Source: Pelagerythrobacter sp041912895 (GTDB lineage Bacteria; Pseudomonadota; Alphaproteobacteria; Sphingomonadales; Sphingomonadaceae). Taken from it: a stretch of 64,000 nt of DNA. The notes below the pieces were generated by a model. The model ran no database searches and was not told where the DNA came from. It saw only the letters and a list, made by a program, of their open reading frames with translations. The position numbers and the translations under genes were made by a program. The stretch is from assembly GCF_041912895.1 (NCBI RefSeq), contig NZ_JAYSGI010000001.1, positions 434,001 to 498,000 on the forward strand. Reading direction: 5' to 3'. This document shows positions 1 to 7,944 of the stretch, one piece after another (within the stretch, counting starts at the first letter, position 1; each line of letters starts with the position of its first letter).

Positions 1-1
1 C

Positions 2-691
2 GCGCAGGGTTTCGGCCCCAGCAAGGTGCCGCTGCGCTTTCTGGTGCTCGGCAGCCGCGCGCCGGGCGTGTTCTGCTTCGGCGGCGATCTCGACCTGTTC
101 CAGCGGCTGATCCGCGACCGCGACCGCGACGGACTGGTCCGCTACGGCCACCGCTGCTGCGCGATCCTCCACCGCAACATGGCGGCGCTCGACATTCCGA
201 TGCTGACCGTGGGGCTGGTCGAGGGCGCGGCGCTCGGCGGCGGGTTCGAGGCGCTGCTGTCGTTCGACTACATCGTGGCCGAACGCGGCGCGACGTTCGG
301 CCTGCCCGAGATCATGTTCGGCCTGTTTCCCGGCATGGGCGCGCACGCGCTGCTCAGCCGCAAGCTGGGCGGAGCGATGGCCGACCGGCTGATCGTCTCG
401 AACGAGACCTACACCGCCGAGCAGATGTACGACATGGGGCTCGTCCACCACTTGGCCGAGAACGGGCAGGGCCTGTCAGCCTGCCGCGAGTTCATCAAGA
501 AGTCCGAACGGCGCCACGCGGGCCTCGTCAATTCGCGGCGCGCGATGAAGGTTTCGTGGAAGCTCGAACTGGCCGAACTGAACCGCATCACCGAGCTGTG
601 GGCGGATTCGGCGCTGCAACTGCGCGAGCAGGACCTGAAGGTCATGGGCCGCCTCGTGGCCGCGCAGGCGCGGCTCGCCCGGGCGGCGTGA
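2..691 (+). CDS. rpfF: RpfF-type DSF synthase (crotonase fold), 5' end missing
   Basis: The frame is open from the window edge, so the N-terminus (roughly 55-60 residues by comparison with RpfF at about 290) lies outside; 229 residues are visible. The protein has the crotonase fold and is closest to RpfF, which makes cis-2-unsaturated fatty-acid signals (diffusible signal factor) from acyl-ACP. Visible hallmarks are GGDLDLF near the start, the oxyanion-hole stretch GAALGGGFEA and the LPEIMFGLFPGMGA stretch. The two glutamates (GGGFE and GLPE) are exactly 20 residues apart, as E141 and E161 are in Xanthomonas RpfF. The C-terminal RITELW and MGRLVAAQ stretches also fit RpfF better than ordinary enoyl-CoA hydratases. 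It converges on zapE with a 24-bp gap. No rpfC or rpfG lies in the window. Family call is firm; the product signal is inferred. Confidence 0.85.
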   Translation, partial: AQGFGPSKVPLRFLVLGSRAPGVFCFGGDLDLFQRLIRDRDRDGLVRYGHRCCAILHRNMAALDIPMLTVGLVEGAALGGGFEALLSFDYIVAERGATFGLPEIMFGLFPGMGAHALLSRKLGGAMADRLIVSNETYTAEQMYDMGLVHHLAENGQGLSACREFIKKSERRHAGLVNSRRAMKVSWKLELAELNRITELWADSALQLREQDLKVMGRLVAAQARLARAA

Positions 692-715
692 GGATACGCG
701 CGCAGAAAGCCGCGA

Positions 716-1816
716 TCAGCTCCCGTGCCCGAGCGCCATGTAGGCCTCGCTCTGCATTTCCTCGAGCCGGCTGACGGTGCGGGCGAATTCGAAGCTGCCG
801 TCGCCCGCCGGGTAGAGGCCTTCGGACTCGGCGTCGGCGGTGGCGAACAGCTTCACGCGCAGTTCGTAAAGCGCGTCGACCAGCTTGGTGAAGCGGATCG
901 CCTCGTTCCGGCGGTCCGGGCCCATCACCGGGATGCCGACGACGATGACGGTGTGATAGGCGCGCGCGATCGCGAGGTAATCCGCCGCGCCGCGGTTCTC
1001 GCCGCACAGCCGCTTGAAGCTGAACACCGCGACGCCCTTGAGACTCTTGGGCACGTGCAGCGTGCGGCCGCCAGCGAGGTCGAGATCGGCGCTCGGCACG
1101 TTGGCGGCGTCTTCGGGGTTGTAGTCGGTCAGGCGGAAGAACGCCTCGCGTACCTGCGCGGTAGCCGCGTCGCCGAGCGGGGTGTGCCAGGTGTCGATAC
1201 CGCCGAGGCGGTCGAGCCGGTAATCGGTCGGCCCGTCGAGCGGCACGACGTCCAGCTCCGCCTCGACAAGCGCGATGAAGGGCAGGAACAGCGAACGGTT
1301 GAGCCCGTCCTTGTAGAGATCGGCCGGCGGGCGGTTGCTGGTGGTGACCACGGTGACGCCCTCGTCGCGGATCAGCGCGGTGAACAGCCGGCTCATGATC
1401 GCGGCGTCGGCGGTGTTGTTCACCACCATCTCGTCGAACGCGAGGCAGCGAACGTCGGCCGCGATGCGCTTCGCGACGGGCGCGATGGGGTCGCCGCTTT
1501 CCTTCGCGCGCTCCTCGCGGATCAGCCCGTCGACCTCCAGCATGAAGGCGTGGAAATGGACCCGCCGCTTTTCGGAAATGCCGAGCGTTTCCACGAACAG
1601 GTCCATCAGCATCGACTTGCCGCGCCCGACGCCGCCCCACATGTAGACGCCCTGCGGCCGCGTCTTGCGCCCGCCGAACAACTGCGACAGCAGCCCGCCC
1701 GAAGTCTCCGCCTCCAAGTCCTTCTGCAGCCGGTCGAGCCGCTCGGCGGCGCGGCGCTGGTCAGGATCGGGGCGCAATTCCTCCGATGCGACCAGCCGCT
1801 CGTAGCGGGCGAGCAT
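716..1816 (-). CDS. zapE: Cell division protein ZapE (AFG1-like ATPase)
   Basis: A 366-residue AAA-type P-loop ATPase of the ZapE/AFG1 family. In E. coli ZapE acts at the division ring and modulates FtsZ assembly, especially under stress. Walker A GGVGRGKS lies at about residues 61-68 and Walker B LAFDE at about 125-129; the family stretches HFHAFM and TTSNRPPADLYKDGLNR are also present. The ATG at 1816 was chosen because it sits 5 bp after the thioesterase stop and gives the normal family length; the frame stays open far upstream, but that part overlaps the thioesterase and sdhB out of frame. It is the last gene of the sdhB-thioesterase-zapE run. Confidence 0.9.
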   Translation of the reverse strand: MLARYERLVASEELRPDPDQRRAAERLDRLQKDLEAETSGGLLSQLFGGRKTRPQGVYMWGGVGRGKSMLMDLFVETLGISEKRRVHFHAFMLEVDGLIREERAKESGDPIAPVAKRIAADVRCLAFDEMVVNNTADAAIMSRLFTALIRDEGVTVVTTSNRPPADLYKDGLNRSLFLPFIALVEAELDVVPLDGPTDYRLDRLGGIDTWHTPLGDAATAQVREAFFRLTDYNPEDAANVPSADLDLAGGRTLHVPKSLKGVAVFSFKRLCGENRGAADYLAIARAYHTVIVVGIPVMGPDRRNEAIRFTKLVDALYELRVKLFATADAESEGLYPAGDGSFEFARTVSRLEEMQSEAYMALGHGS

Positions 1817-1821
1817 GCCGC

Positions 1822-2280
1822 TCACCGCGGGCGCATCTTCCTGACGATGCCCGAAAACGCGGCGACCGCGTCGCCATCCTGCACCACGTCGCCGCGCACG
1901 AACACGAGGCTGCCGGTCTCGCGCACGATCTGCGTCACCGCGTCGAGCGGGCGCGCCGGATCGCCGGGGCCAACGAACTGCGTGGAAAGCTCGAGCGTCA
2001 CCGAAGGCCCCGCGTTCCCGCTGCCGAGCGTGTGCATCGTGGTGAACAGCGCGATGTCGATCAGCGCGAGCGTGACCGCGCCGTGGACGATGCCCTGCAG
2101 GTTTTCGTGCCGCCGCTCGGGAAACATGCGCAGGCGGGCGCGCCCGTCTTCGTCGACGCGGGTGATGAGCCGCCCCATCACCGCGCTGTTGAACAGCGTC
2201 GCATCCTTGAGATTCCAGTGCCGCCAGCCCGGATTTTCCGGGTCCGGCCCGTGGTCGAAGATTTCGTCCGCCAATACCAT
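1822..2280 (-). CDS. PaaI-like hotdog-fold acyl-CoA thioesterase
   Basis: A 152-residue single-domain hotdog protein of the PaaI/YdiI type, which hydrolyses acyl-CoA thioesters in the cytoplasm. The recognisable core is the helix with GIVHGAVTLALIDIA at about residues 64-78, followed by beta strands containing TLELSTQFVGP and the C-terminal FSGIVRKM strand. The family's aspartate or glutamate acid residue would lie on the hot-dog helix, where D76 is visible. The gene lies 6 bp downstream of sdhB and 5 bp upstream of zapE on the same strand, so it is almost certainly co-transcribed. The substrate cannot be told from sequence. Confidence 0.8.
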   Translation of the reverse strand: MVLADEIFDHGPDPENPGWRHWNLKDATLFNSAVMGRLITRVDEDGRARLRMFPERRHENLQGIVHGAVTLALIDIALFTTMHTLGSGNAGPSVTLELSTQFVGPGDPARPLDAVTQIVRETGSLVFVRGDVVQDGDAVAAFSGIVRKMRPR

Positions 2281-2286
2281 CGCGGA

Positions 2287-3069
2287 TCAGATCGCGCGGT
2301 CGACCATCATCTTCTTGGTCTCGGCGATCGCCTTTGCCGGGCTCAGGCCCTTGGGGCAAACGTTCGCGCAATTCATGATCGTGTGGCAGCGATAGAGCCG
2401 GAACGGATCCTCCAGCGCGTCGAGCCGTTCGCCGGTCATCTCGTCGCGGCTGTCGGCCAGCCAGCGATAGGCCTGGAGCAGGATCGCGGGGCCGAGGAAC
2501 TTGTCCGAATTCCACCAGTAGCTCGGGCACGCGGTCGAGCAGCAGGCGCACAGGATGCATTCGTAGAGGCCATCGAGCTTTTCGCGCTGTTCGGGCGATT
2601 GCAGCCGTTCCTTGCCGCTCGGCGTGGTCGAGACGGTCTGCAGCCACGGGCGGATCGAGGCGTACTGCGCATAGAAGTGCGTGAAATCGGGAACGAGATC
2701 CTTGATGACTTCCATGTGGGGCAGGGGGGTGATGCGGATTTCGCCCTTCAGGTCGCCCATCGCGGTGGTGCAGGCGAGCCCGTTCTTACCGTTCATGTTC
2801 ATCGAGCACGAACCGCAAATGCCTTCGCGACACGAACGGCGGAAGGTCAGCGTCGGGTCGATCTCGTTCTTGATCTTGATGAGTGCGTCGAGGACCATCG
2901 GCCCGCACGCGTCGAGATCGATCTCGAACGTATCGTAGCGCGGGTTCTCGCCGCTGTCGGGATCGTAGCGGTAGATCTTGAACTTCTGCACCCGGCTCGC
3001 GCCCTCCGCGCGGTGCGTGCGGCCCTTGCCGTTGATTTTCGAGTTCTTCGGGAGGGTGAAGGTCGCCAT
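2287..3069 (-). CDS. sdhB: Succinate dehydrogenase iron-sulfur subunit
   Basis: SdhB passes electrons from the FAD subunit to ubiquinone in complex II of the inner membrane and the TCA cycle. The 260-residue product carries all three clusters: the [2Fe-2S] ligands C80, C85, C88 and C100; the [4Fe-4S] ligands C171, C174, C177 and C181; and the [3Fe-4S] set including C228, C234 and C238. The start at 3069 gives the usual MATFTLPKNS-type N-terminus; an in-frame ATG 54 bp upstream would add an unconserved leader. The gene immediately upstream on this strand is an unrelated membrane protein, so sdhCDA must be elsewhere. Confidence 0.95.
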   Translation of the reverse strand: MATFTLPKNSKINGKGRTHRAEGASRVQKFKIYRYDPDSGENPRYDTFEIDLDACGPMVLDALIKIKNEIDPTLTFRRSCREGICGSCSMNMNGKNGLACTTAMGDLKGEIRITPLPHMEVIKDLVPDFTHFYAQYASIRPWLQTVSTTPSGKERLQSPEQREKLDGLYECILCACCSTACPSYWWNSDKFLGPAILLQAYRWLADSRDEMTGERLDALEDPFRLYRCHTIMNCANVCPKGLSPAKAIAETKKMMVDRAI

Positions 3070-3154
3070 CGTTCGATCCTGTTGCTTTGCGCCTCTCTCT
3101 AGCGATTGACGGTGCGCTGGCAAGGGCGGCGAGCAACAAGAGCGCCGCTTGCGC

Positions 3155-3703
3155 TCAACCGCTGCCGGCGCGCTGCGCCTTGGCGAAGAGCCAGCCGGAT
3201 GTCGCCCAGATCGTGGCGAAGAATGCGGCGATGACCCACACGAAATGGCCGTGATACTGCGCCACCGCGGCGATGGCGAACTGCGTGGCGGCCATGGCCC
3301 AGGCGATTTTCGACAGCGCGGCGGCGCGGCAGCGCGCGGCGAGCGCCGCCAGCGCCATTGCGGCCAGCGCGGCGAGATACATCAGGTTCAGCGGATTGTC
3401 CTCGTCGCCGATCATGCCGACCGCGCCATTGGCCCACACGGTGAGGAACGCCGCCCCCACCGCGACCGCGACGCCCGCGCGATAGGCCACGTCGCGCGAC
3501 AGCCGCAGGCCGATCTCGACCATCAGCGCCGCGCCGAAGATCAGCACCGCGGCGAAGACGAAGTCCGCCCCGTCCCATAGCATCCCGGGCACGGCGAGCC
3601 AGGCCACCACCGGCACCGCATAGAGCGCCGCCGCGCCGCCCCAGACCAACGGTCGCCATGGTAATCTGGCGAGCCGGCCGTCGTTCGAGAATGCTTCGTT
3701 CAT
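3155..3703 (-). CDS. Hypothetical multi-pass membrane protein
   Basis: I do not recognise the family. The 182-residue product has five to six hydrophobic segments separated by short loops, for example PLVWGGAAALYAVPVVAWLA near the N-terminus and FVWVIAAFFATIWATSGWLF near the C-terminus, with a small acidic loop GDEDNPLN in the middle. It is very likely an inner-membrane protein. The start at 3703 is preceded by a purine-rich GAAGGGGATTTC leader that fits a ribosome-binding site; an upstream in-frame ATG at 3742 is less likely. It lies 85 bp upstream of sdhB on the same strand, but the gap leaves room for a separate sdhB promoter. Confidence 0.65.
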   Translation of the reverse strand: MNEAFSNDGRLARLPWRPLVWGGAAALYAVPVVAWLAVPGMLWDGADFVFAAVLIFGAALMVEIGLRLSRDVAYRAGVAVAVGAAFLTVWANGAVGMIGDEDNPLNLMYLAALAAMALAALAARCRAAALSKIAWAMAATQFAIAAVAQYHGHFVWVIAAFFATIWATSGWLFAKAQRAGSG

Positions 3704-3810
3704 CGTGAAATCCCCTTCGCTGGAAACCGGACCCCCATGCACGCCGAATGCGTGAGCGGCATGAGCGAAGAGTGAGCAATCGCTGAAATCGGCGGAATCG
3801 CGCGGGCGAG

Positions 3811-5961
3811 TCAGAAATTCCCGCGCAGCGCGAAGAAGAAGATCGGGCCGATCAGCCGGTCGCGATCCTCCACGAACGCGACCGGGCTCTGCCCGCGAAT
3901 GCCGCTATATAGGGTTCGCGTGCGGTACGATCGCGCGCCGAGCACGTTGTCGACACCCGCAGTCGCGGTCAGACCCAGCACGTCCTTGTTCTCGACGAAC
4001 AGCGAAGCGAACCACGGGCCTTCCCATTCGCGGTCGACCTGATTGCTGCGGTAGCGCGGCAGGTAGTGCGTGTGGCTGGCGTTGCTGCCGATCGCCCAGT
4101 CGCTGGCGGGAATGTCGTAGCGCAGCGAAATATCGGCCTGCCGGTTCGCGAAGCCGCTCCACTGGCGTTTCTCGCCGGTGAAGGGATCGCGCAGGCGCGA
4201 GGTCTGCAGCACGAAGGTCGCATCGAGCTTGAGCCCCGCGAGGCCGATCGGCTCGAACTTGATCGTGCTGGTGGAGACGATCGCCGCGGCCCACGACTTC
4301 GCGATGTTGCCGACCGACTCGCCATCGCCGACGGGCACGATATCGACGTAGTCCTCGACGTCGCGATAGACGAAGCGGAACTGCTGCGAGCCCCACGGCC
4401 CGAACTTCTTGTTGATCTCCCCCTCGTAGCTCCAGTCCTGTTGCGGCCGGAGATCGGCATTGCCGGCGTTCTGGTTGTCGTCGTTGAGGAAGGCGCGGGC
4501 GAGGAAATCGTAGAACGACAGCTGGAGGACGCGGCGCCTGATCTTGAGCGATGCGTCGAACGTGTCGCTCGGCTTCCAGGCCAATGACAGCGTGCCCTTG
4601 GGCCGGAAGAAACTGCGCGTCAGGCCGTTGGCGCCAGTCTGTTCGATCGTCGAATGCTCGGCACCCGCGACGATCTGGAACGACAGCGTGCTCGTCAGCG
4701 GCCGCCCGAAGCTGAGCAGCGATTCGTAGCGATCCTCGCGCACGCCGCCGGTGCCGCCGGGAAATGGAATCTCGACGAATTCGCCGCCGGGATCGAGCGC
4801 GAACAGGCCCGCCACGTTGTCGAGCGTGTTGAAGGCCGCTTCCGCCGAGAGCTGCCAGTCGCCGCCCAGCATCGCCCAGTCGTATTCGCCGCGCGCGATC
4901 GTCTCGCCCAGATCGCCGGTCTGCACGAAGCGGTCGCCGATGTCGGTCGAGCCGTCGGCGAAGCGCGAGACGACGGTCTGGGAAAACGGCTCGTGGTTGA
5001 AGCGGCGCAGGCCGATCGCCTTCAGCTTGCCCGGGCCGAGGCCGAATTCGTAGTCGCCGCCGACCTCGTAGTTCCAGCTGTCGGCGTTCTCGCGCACGGT
5101 CCGCACCTCGTCGGGCAGGCCCGGCGACACGCGCAGCCCGTCCTCTCGATAGGTGCTGTAGATCCGCTGGTAGTGGGCGTTGAGATGCCCGACGCTGGAG
5201 CCGGGGCCGTCCCACGTCAGCTTGCCCGAAAGCTTGGGTGAATCGTAGTTCGAGGTCCAGATATCCTCGCGCCGCTGGGTGATCGCACCCGCACCGTCGT
5301 AGATCAGCGTCGGCCCGCCCGCGCCGCTGCGGCTCGAATCGTCGTTGTTGAGCGCGGCTTCGTATTCGATCGTTCCTGCGCGCCCGGTGACCGAGATATC
5401 GCCCCGGGTAAACAGCGGATCGGTGTAGTGCGAGCGGAACTGCGGCTTCCACGAAAACTGCCCGCTGAGCTGGTTCGCTTCGAACACGACGTTCGCGACC
5501 TGCCCGGAGAGGCCGGGGATATCGAGCGTCGCGCCGTCGACGATCTCGATGCGGATCACCGTGGCGGCCGGAATGCGCTGGAGGATCGTGGTGAGGAAGT
5601 CGGACTTGTTGGCCGGGCGGTTGCCGTTGAACAGCACGTTGCCGGTCGCCTGGCCAAGCCCGCGAAGTTGCTCGCTCTCGCGGATCGAGAAGCCGGGCAC
5701 CTGTTGCAGCATGTCGAGCGCGTTCTTGGGCGCGTAGCGGGCGAAATCGGCGGGAAGGAAGACCTGGCGCTTGTCGGCGGAAGCGCCGGGGTCGGGCGAC
5801 GACGGGGCTTCTACCGGAGGGGTGTCTGCCTGGGGCCCGGCTGCCGGATCGGCACCGCTCTGCGCCTGCGCGGCCGAGGCATACGCGAGGACGCCGGCGG
5901 CCGCGCCCGCCAGCAATCGGCGTCGTCCGGCCTTTCCGGCGGTCGTCCAGGTGCAGCGCAT
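3811..5961 (-). CDS. TonB-dependent outer-membrane receptor
   Basis: A 716-residue TonB-dependent receptor that would take up an unknown ligand across the outer membrane. Residues 1 to about 34 form a signal peptide ending in AAQAQ. The plug domain follows (about 65-190; FARYAPKNALDMLQQVPGFS, VLFNGNRP and RIEIVDGA). The remainder is a beta-barrel of alternating strands that ends in phenylalanine (ALRGNF), as outer-membrane barrels do. The start at 5961 has GGGAGG just upstream; the frame is open to 6573, but this upstream part lacks a signal peptide and overlaps the divergent HAD gene. No ligand-specific neighbour (siderophore or sugar enzyme) is adjacent, so the substrate is unknown. Confidence 0.85.
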   Translation of the reverse strand: MRCTWTTAGKAGRRRLLAGAAAGVLAYASAAQAQSGADPAAGPQADTPPVEAPSSPDPGASADKRQVFLPADFARYAPKNALDMLQQVPGFSIRESEQLRGLGQATGNVLFNGNRPANKSDFLTTILQRIPAATVIRIEIVDGATLDIPGLSGQVANVVFEANQLSGQFSWKPQFRSHYTDPLFTRGDISVTGRAGTIEYEAALNNDDSSRSGAGGPTLIYDGAGAITQRREDIWTSNYDSPKLSGKLTWDGPGSSVGHLNAHYQRIYSTYREDGLRVSPGLPDEVRTVRENADSWNYEVGGDYEFGLGPGKLKAIGLRRFNHEPFSQTVVSRFADGSTDIGDRFVQTGDLGETIARGEYDWAMLGGDWQLSAEAAFNTLDNVAGLFALDPGGEFVEIPFPGGTGGVREDRYESLLSFGRPLTSTLSFQIVAGAEHSTIEQTGANGLTRSFFRPKGTLSLAWKPSDTFDASLKIRRRVLQLSFYDFLARAFLNDDNQNAGNADLRPQQDWSYEGEINKKFGPWGSQQFRFVYRDVEDYVDIVPVGDGESVGNIAKSWAAAIVSTSTIKFEPIGLAGLKLDATFVLQTSRLRDPFTGEKRQWSGFANRQADISLRYDIPASDWAIGSNASHTHYLPRYRSNQVDREWEGPWFASLFVENKDVLGLTATAGVDNVLGARSYRTRTLYSGIRGQSPVAFVEDRDRLIGPIFFFALRGNF

Positions 5962-6141
5962 AGTCCCTCCCAGTAAGCATTCGTTTCGCGCCACCGGCAA
6001 TTGCGCGTCCGCGGCGCGCCTGTCCGCCGGGCATCGACCAAGGCCGGTCCGCATCCGATCAACGTCGACAGATGTAATCGCTAGCGGCACAGGCTGCTCG
6101 GGCTTGCCCCCAGGGCGCGGCGATGGCAGGCGCGGCGGGTC

Positions 6142-6810
6142 ATGCGCATCGCGATCTACGACCTCGACCGGACGGTGCTGCGCCATGCCAGCTACACCCC
6201 GTTTTTGATCTTCGCCGCGCGCCGTCGTGCGCCGTTGCGGCTCGCTTCGGTGCCGGTGTGGATCGCGGCGATGGCGCTCTATAAGCTGCGGCTCTTCTCG
6301 CGCGACGCGCTGAAGAACTTCGGCCTGCGCCTGTTCATCGGGCGCGATGCGGACGATGCCGCGCTCGACGATCTCGGCGCGGCTTTCGCCCGACGGATAA
6401 TTCCCGGCTGGGTCGCCCCCGGCGCGGCGGCGAGCATCGCGCGCGAGCGGGCGGAGGGCCACCGGCTGGTGCTGGCCACCGCCGCGATGGGGTTCTACGC
6501 GCGCCCGATCGGCGACCTGCTCGGGTTCGACGCAGTGATCGCTACGCCGCACGTCGCCGATCCGGGCCGCCACGCGCCGCGCATCGCCGGGGGCAATTGC
6601 TACGGCGCAGGCAAGCTGGAAGCGTGCCGCCGCTGGCTGGAGGAAGCCGGCGTGGTGCGCGGCGAGGCGCGCCTGCGGTTCTATTCGGACAGCGCGAGCG
6701 ACGCGCCGATGCTCGATTTCGCGGACGAGGCGCTGTTCGTCACCGCGCGCCCGGCCGTCGCGCGGCGCGCGCGCGACCGCGGGTGGCTACCGGTCGATTT
6801 TCGCCGCTGA
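6142..6810 (+). CDS. HAD-IB family phosphatase
   Basis: A 222-residue haloacid-dehalogenase superfamily hydrolase of subclass IB, the group of phosphoserine phosphatase. Motif I is DLDRTV at residues 7-12 with the nucleophile D7 and general acid D9. Motif II is the LATAAM stretch near residue 112, motif III the lysine of GAGKLEA, and motif IV SDSASDAPML. The cap between motifs I and II is helical and rather hydrophobic. It is followed, convergently, by the GT4 gene with a 24-bp overlap of coding sequence. Related proteins often sit with CDP-alcohol or glycan genes, and here the adjacent locus is of that sort, so a phospho-sugar or phospho-alcohol substrate is a reasonable inference. Confidence 0.8.
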   Translation: MRIAIYDLDRTVLRHASYTPFLIFAARRRAPLRLASVPVWIAAMALYKLRLFSRDALKNFGLRLFIGRDADDAALDDLGAAFARRIIPGWVAPGAAASIARERAEGHRLVLATAAMGFYARPIGDLLGFDAVIATPHVADPGRHAPRIAGGNCYGAGKLEACRRWLEEAGVVRGEARLRFYSDSASDAPMLDFADEALFVTARPAVARRARDRGWLPVDFRR

Positions 6811-7944
6811 TTCGCCGATCGCGCGCAGGATCAGCGCGACGTGCCGATGCCAGCAGAACGTACGCTGCGCATGGGCGCGCGCCGCCGCGGCCATTGCGCG
6901 CCGTTCGCATGGGTCGGCGAGCAGGCGGCGCAGCGCGTCGCGCAACTCGGCATGGTCGGTCCCATCCACCGCGAGGCCGGTGACCCCATGCTCGATCAGT
7001 TCGATCGCGCCGCCCGCCTTGCCGAGCACCACCGCGGACTCTGCGAACATGGCGTCGGCGATGGCGATGCCGAACCCCTCGAAATCGCGGCCGTCGTCGA
7101 TCTCGATCTGCGGGTGCAGGAAGATGTCGGCCTCGGCATAGAGCGTCGCGGCGCGGCTCGCCGGAATGAAACCGGCGACTTCGACCATGTCCGCCAGATC
7201 GAGTTGCGAAACGATGCGCTCGATCTCCTCGAGCGCAGGGCCGCGGCCGCCGATGACATAGTGGAAGCGAAAGCCTTCGTCGCGCAGATCGGCCAGCGCG
7301 CGGACGCAGGCGGCGATGTTCTTGCGCGGCTCCATCCGGCAGAGCGAGAAGATCAGCGGCGCGGCTTCAGCGGCGTCCGGGCACTTGGGCGGGCATTCGG
7401 CGGGCGCATCGCCGAGGCCGTTCCAGGCGACGACCGGCGCGGGCAGCGTGGGCCCCAGCCGCGTGCTCAGCTTCGCAGCGCTGTAGCCGCTCACCGTGAC
7501 GACCGCGCGGGCGCGGCGGGCGACGAGGCGCATCACGCGGCACGTTCCGCCGCCGCCGTACATGAATTCGCGCCCGTGGAAGGTGGTCACGAACGGCAGG
7601 CCCGAGATCATCGGCAGGATCGAGGTGCGCCACGTCGTGCCGTGGACCAGCGCGGGCACGCCGCAGGTGGCCCGCTTGCGGCGCATCGCCGCGCGCAGAT
7701 GCAGCGGCATGAACGGAGATTTCGCGCGGCCGACGTCGATCATGGCGACGGGCCCCACGCGCATCTCGCGCGGACCGCTCGCCGTCTGGGTGAACACGGT
7801 CACTTGCGCGCCGGCGCGGGCATAGGCTTCGGCGACGCCCTGCGCGTAAGTCTGCATGCCGCCTTCCTCGGCGGCGTAGCCTTTCGCCATCACCCAGACG
7901 TGCCTGCCATCGAGCCGGGCGGGCTCCATGCCTTCGTCGTTCAT
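6787..7944 (-). CDS. Family 4 glycosyltransferase (GT-B fold)
   Basis: A 385-residue GT-B glycosyltransferase that would move a sugar from a nucleotide donor to a lipid-linked or polymer acceptor at the cytoplasmic face of the membrane. The N-terminal Rossmann half has the glycine-rich GYAAEEGGMQTYAQGV loop; the C-terminal half has SLCRMEPRKNI and the donor-binding FEGFGIAIADA stretch. In that last motif the usual second glutamate of E-x7-E is aspartate. The stop codon overlaps the start of nothing on this strand but runs 24 bp into the end of the convergent HAD gene. Its start overlaps the stop of the upstream glycerophosphotransferase-like gene by 4 bp, showing tight coupling. Confidence 0.85.
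   Translation of the reverse strand: MNDEGMEPARLDGRHVWVMAKGYAAEEGGMQTYAQGVAEAYARAGAQVTVFTQTASGPREMRVGPVAMIDVGRAKSPFMPLHLRAAMRRKRATCGVPALVHGTTWRTSILPMISGLPFVTTFHGREFMYGGGGTCRVMRLVARRARAVVTVSGYSAAKLSTRLGPTLPAPVVAWNGLGDAPAECPPKCPDAAEAAPLIFSLCRMEPRKNIAACVRALADLRDEGFRFHYVIGGRGPALEEIERIVSQLDLADMVEVAGFIPASRAATLYAEADIFLHPQIEIDDGRDFEGFGIAIADAMFAESAVVLGKAGGAIELIEHGVTGLAVDGTDHAELRDALRRLLADPCERRAMAAAARAHAQRTFCWHRHVALILRAIGESAAKIDR

Noticed and set aside
725..2395. 556-codon plus-strand open frame over zapE, the thioesterase and sdhB
   Set aside because: A GC-rich antisense shadow; composition is that of a reverse-complement frame and the minus-strand genes have strong homology.
1817..2647. Open frame extending zapE upstream on the minus strand
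   Set aside because: It overlaps the thioesterase and sdhB in another frame and has no family match; the ATG at 1816 gives the normal ZapE length.
5962..6573. Upstream extension of the TonB-dependent receptor frame
   Set aside because: Low-complexity Arg/Pro-rich translation with no signal peptide; the signal peptide starts at 5961 after a good ribosome-binding site.
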